DNA of 5,515 nt from Coriobacteriia bacterium. GTDB taxonomy: Bacteria; Actinomycetota; Coriobacteriia; Anaerosomatales; JAHIQC01. The DNA is taken from assembly GCA_030653635.1 (NCBI GenBank), contig JAURYZ010000249.1, positions 1 to 5,515 of the forward strand, read 5' to 3'. A program made the position numbers and the translations under genes. A model generated the notes under the pieces. It searched no databases and was not told where the DNA came from. It saw only the letters and a list, made by a program, of their open reading frames with translations. Shown in pieces: positions 1-5,125 of the stretch (the stretch's first letter is position 1; every line of letters starts with the position of its first letter).

Positions 1-134
1 TCTCGCTAATCGGAGGAGGGCTCGTGCTGGCAGGCGGGTTGGCCGTGGCGCGCCTCGAGCGCCGACCCGAAGCGCGCGAGCCAGAGCCACTGGAACTCGC
101 CGGCTTGGCAGGAGACGACGAGCCGGCGTTGTAG
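1..134 (+). CDS. C-terminal end of a probable EamA/DMT-family membrane permease (partial)
   Basis: An open frame enters from the left edge (frame starting at base 3) and ends at TAG 132-134, giving 43 residues with no start codon in view. It begins SLIGGGLVLAGGLAVARLER, a glycine- and alanine-rich hydrophobic helix closed by arginines. A polar, acidic, proline-rich tail with no motif follows and ends DDEPAL. A last helix of the form GGxLxLAGxxxxxR followed by a short cytoplasmic tail is typical of ten-helix drug/metabolite exporters (EamA/DMT). With only one helix visible, other polytopic membrane families remain possible. The substrate cannot be inferred. The gene is co-directional with pgi, but 54 non-coding bases and a possible promoter separate them. 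Confidence 0.5.
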   Translation, partial: SLIGGGLVLAGGLAVARLERRPEAREPEPLELAGLAGDDEPAL

Positions 135-155
135 GGCGCTCGAGCACGAGACAGC

Positions 156-183
156 TATACTCGAAGCACGCCCACACAGGAGG
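156..183 (+). promoter_or_regulatory. Possible -10 box and Shine-Dalgarno of pgi
   Basis: TATACT at 156-161 matches five of six bases of the sigma-70-type -10 consensus and would start transcription near 168, giving a leader of about 20 bases. No good -35 box lies at 16-18 bases. The nearest candidate, TTGTAG at 129-134, overlaps the upstream stop codon and sits 21 bases away, so the promoter is tentative. The SD AGGAGG at 178-183 is clear: it lies five bases before the ATG at 189 and fixes the pgi start. Confidence 0.4.
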
Positions 184-188
184 CCCAC

Positions 189-1835
189 ATGGACTCTTTG
201 GCAAGACTCATCGACGCGGACGCGGTGCGACGACTGGTCGACCGAGACCCCACGCTGTTCTCATCAGACGTGGACCTGCGCCAGCCGATAATGCAGCGCC
301 TCGGCTGGACCGACCTGGCCGAAAGGGCTGAAAGCCGCCTCACACTTGTAGAGAACCTCGCGGCCGCGGTCGCGCAGGAGGGTGCCACCGACGTAGTCCT
401 TCTCGGAATGGGCGGCTCGTCGCTGGCGCCGCTTGTGATGGAGCGTGTGATCGGGAGCCCTCCGGGCGCGCCTACACTCCACGTGCTCGACACCACGTCG
501 CCCACGGCAGTCACCGCGCTTCGGGATTCTCTGACCCGCAGCACCACGTACTTCATACTCTCCAGCAAGTCTGGAACAACCATCGAGCCTTTGTCGCTCT
601 ACGCAATCTTTCGCGCGTGGATGGAAGAGGAGATGGAGCGCCCCGCAGCAGGCAAGCACTTCATCGCCATCACCGACCCCGGATCGCCGCTAGAAGAGAT
701 GCGCGCCCGCGAGTTCATGCGTGTGGCGCTGTCCGCGCCGCCTACCGTTGGCGGCCGCTTCTCGGCCATGTCGGTATTCGGACTCGCGCCTGCTGCCATG
801 TGCGGGATCGATGTGCGCAGAATGGTCGAGTTAGCGCGAGAGATGGAAGACTTTTGCCATGCCCCTGCCGAGGACAACCCCGCAGCCGCACTGGCGGCAT
901 GGATCGTCGATTCGCACGCGATGGGCAAAGACAAGCTGACCCTTGCCACCTCGCGGCGTTACGAGGCCTTCGGCCTTTGGGTCGAACAACTCGTCGCTGA
1001 GTCCACCGGCAAGCAGGGCACGGGCGTGATACCGGTCCTCGACTACGAGCCGACCACCCCGACCGGGTATGGCCAAGACAGAGCGCTTCTGGTCCTTCGC
1101 GAGTCGCAGGACACTGCACTGGCTCGATTTGCCGAGACCGCACGCGCCGAGGGCCATCCCGTGCACGAGCTTATGCTCGACGACCCCTTGGGAATCGGTG
1201 GGGAATTCGTTCGATGGGAACACGCGGTAGCGCTCGCCGGCCACCTGATGGGCATTAACCCCTTCGATGAGCCCAATGTGGCTAAAGCCAAGGCTGCCAC
1301 GAATGCAGTTCTGGCCGGAACAGCCCATGTCCCACCCGCAAACGCGGACCTCAATGGAGTGTGGACAACGTATGTTGGCTCCCTGGAAGGCGCAGCCGCC
1401 CCGCATGACCTGCCGACCTCACTGGCTCCCCTGGTCGCTTCGATCCGGCCGGGCGATTATCTGGGCGTGCTGGCTTATCTGCCCACTGAGTCCCCTGCGG
1501 TCTCAGTGCTTAAGCACGCGCTCGAGAAACTGTCGTCGCGCCTCAAGGTGGCCGTGTGTTTCGAGACCGGGCCTCGGTATCTGCATTCGACGGGGCAGCT
1601 CCACAAGGGCGGTCCGGACAGTGGCGCGTTTCTTCTCATCACCACGCGCGAGCATGCGAATCTGGCCATTCCGGGCAGCACCTTCACCCTCGCACAGCTG
1701 TTCCGGGCCCAAGCGGAGGGTGATCTGGTCACACTGGCAGCCGCTGGTAGGCGCACGATGCGTCTCGATCTGCCCGGCAACGATCTGCACGCCATCAAAG
1801 CCGTCGCAGAGGCGTTCATCACTGCGCTGTCGTAG
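189..1835 (+). CDS. pgi: Glucose-6-phosphate isomerase, stand-alone PGI module of the transaldolase/PGI-fusion lineage
   Basis: This cytoplasmic enzyme interconverts glucose 6-phosphate and fructose 6-phosphate in glycolysis and gluconeogenesis. The 548 residues carry two sugar-isomerase (SIS) folds. Visible motifs are GMGGSSLAP (73-81), the phosphate-binding loop SSKSGTTIEP (125-134), PGI signature 1 in VGGRFSAMSVFGLAP (187-201), ESTGK (271-275, with E271 at the usual catalytic-base position) and NPFDEPNVAKAK (357-368), a variant of signature 2 with K368 at the usual lysine position. A further 180 residues follow, including GPRYLHSTGQLHKGGP (461-476). As I recall the family, that tail and the N-terminal DPTLFSSD...LGW segment are typical of the PGI half of roughly 950-residue transaldolase/PGI fusions. 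Here no transaldolase is attached: the SD AGGAGG fixes this ATG, and the upstream frame belongs to another gene. The protein looks intact. The family call is firm; the lineage is judged by eye. Confidence 0.93.
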   Translation: MDSLARLIDADAVRRLVDRDPTLFSSDVDLRQPIMQRLGWTDLAERAESRLTLVENLAAAVAQEGATDVVLLGMGGSSLAPLVMERVIGSPPGAPTLHVLDTTSPTAVTALRDSLTRSTTYFILSSKSGTTIEPLSLYAIFRAWMEEEMERPAAGKHFIAITDPGSPLEEMRAREFMRVALSAPPTVGGRFSAMSVFGLAPAAMCGIDVRRMVELAREMEDFCHAPAEDNPAAALAAWIVDSHAMGKDKLTLATSRRYEAFGLWVEQLVAESTGKQGTGVIPVLDYEPTTPTGYGQDRALLVLRESQDTALARFAETARAEGHPVHELMLDDPLGIGGEFVRWEHAVALAGHLMGINPFDEPNVAKAKAATNAVLAGTAHVPPANADLNGVWTTYVGSLEGAAAPHDLPTSLAPLVASIRPGDYLGVLAYLPTESPAVSVLKHALEKLSSRLKVAVCFETGPRYLHSTGQLHKGGPDSGAFLLITTREHANLAIPGSTFTLAQLFRAQAEGDLVTLAAAGRRTMRLDLPGNDLHAIKAVAEAFITALS

Positions 1836-1854
1836 CTTCACGCCGCACGACTCG

Positions 1855-1880
1855 AAAAACCTGCCGTTCCTCGGCATAGG
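1855..1880 (-). terminator. Weak hairpin with a T-run on the minus strand
   Basis: TGCCG (1862-1866) and CGGCA (1872-1876) form a five-base-pair stem around TTCCT, with possible extra CC/GG pairs across a two-base bulge. Read on the minus strand it is followed, after GG, by five T residues (1855-1859), so it could be a backup terminator against read-through from actP into pgi. The stem is short, so confidence is low. Confidence 0.3.
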
Positions 1881-1913
1881 TGTCTGTTGTCGCGGCCTTC
1901 GAGGCAACGAAAT

Positions 1914-1949
1914 GAGGTAGACGCCACCGGGACGTGTGGCGTCTACCTC
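1914..1949. repeat. Perfect 14-bp hairpin with GGGACGT in its loop
   Basis: GAGGTAGACGCCAC (1914-1927) is exactly reverse-complementary to GTGGCGTCTACCTC (1936-1949), with an eight-base loop CGGGACGT (1928-1935). It lies 79 bases past the pgi stop, between convergent genes. No T-run follows it on the plus strand and only a weak T-rich stretch follows on the minus strand, so it is not a standard intrinsic terminator. In pgi mRNA it would be a very stable 3'-UTR stem-loop. A function in transcript stability, or as a protein or RNA binding site, is possible but not shown. Confidence 0.85.
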
Positions 1950-1954
1950 GGGGT

Positions 1955-1991
1955 CCGGTCCCGACCCCTGGGACGTAGGGGCCGGGACCGG
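1955..1991. repeat. 15-bp GC-rich hairpin with the same GGGACGT loop
   Basis: CCGGTCCCG (1955-1963) pairs with CGGGACCGG (1983-1991). After one A/C mismatch (1964/1982), CCCCT (1965-1969) pairs with AGGGG (1977-1981). The loop is GGGACGT (1970-1976), the same seven bases found in the loop of the hairpin five bases upstream, although the stems are unrelated. No T-run follows directly. The two elements form a tandem pair just before the terminator at 1998-2024. Confidence 0.85.
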
Positions 1992-1997
1992 GATTCC

Positions 1998-2024
1998 AAA
2001 AAGCTCCAGGGGGTGGAGCTTTTT
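1998..2024. terminator. Bidirectional Rho-independent terminator between pgi and actP
   Basis: AAAAAGCTCCA (1998-2008), loop GGGGG (2009-2013) and TGGAGCTTTTT (2014-2024) form a perfect 11-base inverted repeat. The GC-rich core stem GCTCCA/TGGAGC has five T residues after it on both strands. It lies three bases past the actP stop codon (2028-2030, minus strand) and 162 bases past the pgi stop, so it can end both convergent transcripts. Confidence 0.9.
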
Positions 2025-2027
2025 GTA

Positions 2028-3905
2028 CTACTTGCCGCCGCCGAACACGCCGCCGACCTTGTCCAGGCCGAGCTCACGCTCGTAACGCTCATGGGCGGTA
2101 CCGTGAATACGCATCCAGATCTCATCTAGGTTCTTGGGAAGCTGCCCATCGAGCTTGCTGACCACGATGATGGTCAGAAGGGCCGCCGGGAACGTGAAGA
2201 GTACCGGGAACGTGAGTGAAGCGAGGAACCCAACTACGCCTTGGTCCGCAGCGAACGCGGGAACCTTGAGCTGCTGTGAGATGTTCATAAAGATGATCGC
2301 GATCGAGCCGACCAGACCCACAAGCATACCCGAGATAGCTCCGCGCTCGGTTGTACCCTTCCACCAGATACCCGTGAGAAGCATCGGGACGAAGGCGGAA
2401 GCGCCGACGGCGAACGCCCAAGTGACCATCATCGCGATAAGCGCCGGGTAGGCGTTCTGCAGGCCGGTGTACGGGATAGCCCAACCAACGACCCACGCAA
2501 GCGATGCGAAGAAGATGACCGCGCCCTTGCCTACCGCAACGCGGTTGGCCTCGGTGGCGTTCGGGTTAATGTACTTCTCGTAGACGTCATGGCCAACGGC
2601 TGATGCCGATGCGATCAGCAGACCACCGATGGTGGAGAACATGGCCGCAAACGCTCCAGCCGCCACGATACCGAGCAACCACTCGCCGCCGAGGATCTGA
2701 CCGATGGTCGGCATGAGCGCGTCGGACTTGACCAAGATGCCGTCGACGTAGGCGGCATTGGCCGGAGCCGTGCCGTTTGCGAACGCATCAAGGATTCGCG
2801 ATCTAGCCGCAAGTCCTGCGATCGGCGCCATGATGTAGAAGGTACCGATGAAGATGAGGACCCAAAACGTCGAGCGTCGGGCTGCCGCACCTGAGGGGTT
2901 CGTGTAGTAGCGATTCAGGATGTGCGGAAGGCCTGCAGTACCAAGCACCAGCGCAAGCACCATCGAGAACTGATCGAACGTGTTGTAGCGATGCCCGGGC
3001 TCGCCGAAGATCATGTTGCGAGTATCGTGCAACTTGTTCTTCTGAGTGAGAAGAACGTTGACCTTGACTGTCTCGTCGCCTGCGGCAATCGCCTTTTCGA
3101 CCTCTGCGAGGGACTCAGCGCTCATCGTAGCCTTTGCGTTGTCCAATGGCGCCTTGCCTGTCTTGGCATCTACCGCAGTGAGTTCCTTGACAGTCAATGT
3201 CTTGGTCGCAGTGAGTTTGGCCTCACTTGCGGTCTTGAGCTCAGCGGGGTAATTGAAGCCCTGGCCGAATGCGAATGCAACGACAAGGAACATCGCGAAC
3301 CACAACCACCAGAACTGGAAGATCTGGTTCAGAGTGGTGCCCTTCATGCCGCCCATAGCGACATAAAACATCATGATCGCCGCGACGACCGTGACGCCGG
3401 ATAGGTAAATCGGATCGACGCCCAAGAACAGCCCGTCAGCGCCGGCAGGGAAGAAGCCTCTGCCAACGAGAATCTTCCACGTGGTACCCGCGCCATACAT
3501 CTGCGGAGCCATGTAGAAGATCGACACGAGCAGGGTAGCGACGACGGTAACGAGCCGAACGCGATCGGAGCCGAAGCGTCCGTAGGCGAAGTCGGCCACC
3601 GTGTACTCACCGAAACGGCGCAGAGCCGAAGCAATGAACAGTACGACGACCATGAAACCACCAGCGAAGCCGGCGGCATACCATACGCCGTCGAGACCCG
3701 ATGCGTACACCGCACCGGCAACGCCGAGGAACGACGCGGCCGACAGGTAGTCGCCCGAGATCGCGGAGGCGTTCGAGAACGAACCGACCTTGCGACCGGC
3801 CAGATAGAAGTCTGCAGTGGTGCGGGTAAAGCGACGCGAGAAGATCGACAAAGCGATGGTGAAGAGTACCAGAGCGATAACGAGAATGATGGCTATGGTA
3901 TTCAC
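2028..3905 (-). CDS. actP: ActP/MctC-like sodium:solute symporter (probable acetate or short-chain monocarboxylate uptake)
   Basis: A cytoplasmic-membrane SSS-family symporter of 625 residues that should couple Na+ (or H+) entry to uptake of acetate or a related monocarboxylate. Family blocks: GDYLSAASFLG (51-61), RRFGEYTVADF (96-106), YVAMGGMKGTTLNQ (181-194), LGTAGLPHILNRYYTNP (321-337) and STIGGLLIASASAVGHDVY (424-442). S424/T425 align with sodium-site residues of SSS proteins such as PutP. I count about 13 membrane helices; positive charges in alternate loops (22-30, 96-117, 331-345, 440-460) place the N terminus outside and the C terminus inside. E. coli ActP has about 549 residues; the extra length is mainly a polar segment (218-311) between helices 6 and 7, predicted extracytoplasmic. 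The start is GTG at 3903-3905, overlapping the DUF485 stop (GTGA), with SD GGTGAG five bases upstream, which implies translational coupling. The exact substrate is inferred, not shown. Confidence 0.9.
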   Translation of the reverse strand: MNTIAIILVIALVLFTIALSIFSRRFTRTTADFYLAGRKVGSFSNASAISGDYLSAASFLGVAGAVYASGLDGVWYAAGFAGGFMVVVLFIASALRRFGEYTVADFAYGRFGSDRVRLVTVVATLLVSIFYMAPQMYGAGTTWKILVGRGFFPAGADGLFLGVDPIYLSGVTVVAAIMMFYVAMGGMKGTTLNQIFQFWWLWFAMFLVVAFAFGQGFNYPAELKTASEAKLTATKTLTVKELTAVDAKTGKAPLDNAKATMSAESLAEVEKAIAAGDETVKVNVLLTQKNKLHDTRNMIFGEPGHRYNTFDQFSMVLALVLGTAGLPHILNRYYTNPSGAAARRSTFWVLIFIGTFYIMAPIAGLAARSRILDAFANGTAPANAAYVDGILVKSDALMPTIGQILGGEWLLGIVAAGAFAAMFSTIGGLLIASASAVGHDVYEKYINPNATEANRVAVGKGAVIFFASLAWVVGWAIPYTGLQNAYPALIAMMVTWAFAVGASAFVPMLLTGIWWKGTTERGAISGMLVGLVGSIAIIFMNISQQLKVPAFAADQGVVGFLASLTFPVLFTFPAALLTIIVVSKLDGQLPKNLDEIWMRIHGTAHERYERELGLDKVGGVFGGGK

Positions 3906-4273
3906 TGGCCCTCACCGCCTATGGACTTATTGGCAACCTCGTCCGCCATGTGCATGAGTGACTCGTCGAGCTTGTCTGCTTGCTTGGAATAGGTCCAAGC
4001 CATCGTCCATAGGAAAATGTAATACAGCAGGGAGACCACCAGGTAGTTCAGCGTAAAGCCGCCCCACACCGGCGTGGTGTACCAAGCCTCCCACCAGACC
4101 GATGACGCCGGGATGAACAGCGTCACGGCGAAGAAGATGGCTCCATAGGTGAAACTGAGCTTGCGCTGCTCGCGAAAGACCATATCGACGCTCTCGATCG
4201 TGTCGATGTGATCCCCGTGACGAATGAACGTCTGCGAAGTGCCGGCGCTCGTCGTGTCGGCTGGGCTTGTCAT
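3902..4273 (-). CDS. DUF485 (YjcH-type) small membrane protein, symporter partner
   Basis: A 123-residue protein with a polar N-terminal region (1-40), two membrane helices (about 42-60 and 71-94) and a charged C-terminal tail. The block FREQRKLSFTYGAIFFAVTL (33-52), the GGFTLNYLV stretch and YIFLWTMAWTYSKQADKLDE (85-104) match the DUF485 pattern. DUF485 genes are commonly found directly upstream of actP-like symporters, as yjcH is in E. coli, and that order holds here. The molecular role is unknown; it is usually treated as an accessory or assembly subunit of the symporter. Its TGA overlaps the actP GTG by four bases, so the two are very likely co-translated. The ATG at 4271-4273 is supported by a near-perfect SD. 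It is slightly longer than E. coli YjcH (about 104 residues) because of its N-terminal tail. Confidence 0.88.
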   Translation of the reverse strand: MTSPADTTSAGTSQTFIRHGDHIDTIESVDMVFREQRKLSFTYGAIFFAVTLFIPASSVWWEAWYTTPVWGGFTLNYLVVSLLYYIFLWTMAWTYSKQADKLDESLMHMADEVANKSIGGEGQ

Positions 4274-4280
4274 CTTCTCG

Positions 4281-4289
4281 CACCTCCTT
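4281..4289 (-). promoter_or_regulatory. Near-perfect Shine-Dalgarno for the DUF485 gene
   Basis: Read on the minus strand this is AAGGAGGTG, almost a full complement of the 16S rRNA 3' end, seven bases before the ATG at 4273. It fixes the DUF485 start and predicts strong independent initiation, so the downstream pair need not rely on coupling to the upstream Usp gene. Confidence 0.85.
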
Positions 4290-4302
4290 CTTTCTACTCC
4301 CG

Positions 4303-4356
4303 GCCGGGCGTTACTACCCGGCGATTGTGGAATCCGGGCCCCGGAAGGGCCCCGAT
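4303..4356. repeat. Two GC-rich hairpins in the gap between the Usp and DUF485 genes
   Basis: Hairpin one pairs GCCGGG (4303-4308) with CCCGGC (4317-4322) around CGTTACTA. Hairpin two pairs GGGCCC (4336-4341) with GGGCCC (4347-4352) around CGGAA, extended by three pairs beyond a C/C mismatch (4332-4334 with 4354-4356). Neither is followed by a T-run on the minus strand, so they do not look like a full terminator. They more probably act as an mRNA processing, stability or partial-attenuation point inside the operon. The 93-base gap holds no gene. Confidence 0.6.
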
Positions 4357-4366
4357 CATTTCTTTG

Positions 4367-4861
4367 CTAGTCGACCTTGACTACCATGACCGGGATCGGT
4401 GATCCCTTGACGACAGTCTCGGCCACGGAACCCAGCGCGATACGCTTGATGCCGGTTCGACCGGTATCGCCACACACGATCAAATCGGCGCCCCACTCAG
4501 CAGCAGTTGCGACGATGCGCTTGGCCACACCACCCTTGACGACCTCGACCTCACACTCGACGTCATTGCGCTCGCACATCGTCTTAGCGATGACGAGCCC
4601 CTTGATCGACGGGTGGACGCCTTCATAAACATCCTCGGAGATGACTTCCTCCGGGTACTCCAGTGCATCCATGCCGGTGTCGACGTAGATCGCCTTGAGT
4701 TTGGCGCCGAACGTCTTGGCGAGAATGACTGCGTATTCAGTTGCCGCGGTGGAGGGGGCAGACCCATCCGTGGGGACGAGGATCTTGCTGATGTCGTGAC
4801 ACACTTCGCCGACTTCAGAAAGCTTGACGTCCTCCGCAGCACCCTTGATACAGACCTTCAT
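4367..4861 (-). CDS. UspA-family universal stress protein with the ATP-binding motif
   Basis: A 164-residue cytoplasmic single-domain Usp. The fold opens with ISKILVPTDGS (24-34), whose D32 lies at the conserved nucleotide-binding position. GADLIVCGDTGRTGIKR (125-140...) leads into GDTGRTGIKRIALGS (131-145), an exact G-2x-G-9x-G-S motif of the ATP-binding (MJ0577-type) class. The last strand is PIPVMVVKVD. Residues 1-23 are an extra N-terminal segment with C4 and C21. I chose the ATG at 4861 because AGGAGGTG (4868-4875) lies six bases upstream; the frame stays open to 5074, but that extension is arginine- and proline-rich and has no SD. It is first in a same-strand run with DUF485 and actP. 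By analogy with TeaD, the Usp of the Halomonas TeaABC transporter, it may modulate transport by ATP level (inference). A general stress role is the alternative. Confidence 0.9.
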   Translation of the reverse strand: MKVCIKGAAEDVKLSEVGEVCHDISKILVPTDGSAPSTAATEYAVILAKTFGAKLKAIYVDTGMDALEYPEEVISEDVYEGVHPSIKGLVIAKTMCERNDVECEVEVVKGGVAKRIVATAAEWGADLIVCGDTGRTGIKRIALGSVAETVVKGSPIPVMVVKVD

Positions 4862-4867
4862 GCGTTT

Positions 4868-4934
4868 CACCTCCTCTGGAGGGGACACACGCGTCCCCAG
4901 ATCCGCAGTACACACACAACGTACCGTCGCGGAT
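4868..4934 (-). promoter_or_regulatory. Structured leader of the Usp gene with SD/anti-SD pairing
   Basis: Read on the minus strand, three dyads precede the ATG. The first is ATCCGC (4934-4929) with GCGGAT (4906-4901), reinforced by GTAC (4924-4921) with GTAC (4911-4908). The second is GGGGAC (4898-4893) with GTCCCC (4886-4881). The third is CCTCC (4882-4878), loop AGA, with GGAGG (4874-4870), which covers the SD. Dyads two and three share bases 4881-4882, and an extended form of dyad two (CTGG 4900-4897 with CCAG 4879-4876) competes further with the anti-SD. This could switch translation on and off. Where the transcript starts is not clear, so some of these may be DNA operators instead. Confidence 0.45.
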
Positions 4935-5003
4935 ATGGACGGGATATGAAGCTGACGTGGGCGGGAGCACTGCGTCGGCGGGCGGGCCAAAAGCGACGGT
5001 GTG

Positions 5004-5068
5004 CGGCAACAGGGCCTCTCGGCAACTCCCGAATGTGCCGTTGGCGGCCGCGATTCCGCCGTTGGCGG
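5004..5068. repeat. Cluster of paired short repeats (CGGCAAC x2, GCCGTTGGCGG x2)
   Basis: CGGCAAC occurs at 5004-5010 and 5020-5026. GCCGTTGGCGG occurs at 5037-5047 and 5058-5068, 21 bases apart or two helical turns. The second 11-mer is part of the perfect palindrome CCGCC-GTT-GGCGG (5056-5068). The arrangement, upstream of the Usp operon, resembles tandem operator sites on one DNA face. The bases are GC-rich, so chance is not excluded. Confidence 0.4.
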
Positions 5069-5072
5069 TGGC

Positions 5073-5118
5073 AAAACCTGAGAGTCGCCGCAGACCGGCT
5101 TCGGGTGCCTGCGGGCGA
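5073..5118 (-). terminator. Possible weak terminator of the metallophosphoesterase gene
   Basis: On the minus strand, CCGCAG (5114-5109) pairs with CTGCGG (5093-5088), extended by three pairs past a bulged G (5116-5118 with 5085-5087); the loop can form a small inner stem. A four-T run follows at 5076-5073, eight bases after the stem. The spacing and short T-run are poor for an intrinsic terminator, but it begins only eight bases past the stop codon. Confidence 0.3.
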
Positions 5119-5125
5119 GCGGGGG

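Larger units (their letters stand above)
4876..5125. other. Non-coding gap upstream of the Usp gene
   Basis: No convincing gene lies between the metallophosphoesterase stop and the Usp start. The gap should carry the promoter of the usp-DUF485-actP operon, but I found no hexamer pair close to a sigma-70 consensus on the minus strand. It does hold tandem GGATATG copies at 4931-4937 and 4942-4948 (11 bases apart, one helical turn), the repeat cluster at 5004-5068 and a possible terminator hairpin at 5085-5118. Confidence 0.6.

Noticed and set aside
831..1406. Minus-strand open frame of 191 codons inside pgi
   Set aside because: An antisense shadow of a secure gene in GC-rich DNA, with no family motif.
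1267..1920. Plus-strand open frame of 217 codons overlapping the end of pgi
   Set aside because: An out-of-frame shadow of pgi; the translation is rich in Arg, Ser, Trp and Pro with no domain.
1914..1991. The two long hairpins as CRISPR repeats or copies of one REP-type element
   Set aside because: Their stems share no sequence, there are no spacers, and only the loop is common.
1887..2129. Small plus-strand open frame across the convergent gap
   Set aside because: It reads through three hairpins and into antisense actP, and has no SD or recognisable product.
4907..4912. TGTACT (minus strand) as the -10 box of the Usp operon
   Set aside because: It matches only four of six bases, has no acceptable -35 at 16-18 bases and sits inside a dyad, so I did not call it.
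4862..5074. N-terminal extension of the Usp frame by 71 codons to an ATG at 5074
   Set aside because: AGGAGGTG lies six bases before the ATG at 4861. The extension is arginine- and proline-rich, has no SD at its own start and covers the repeat-rich leader.
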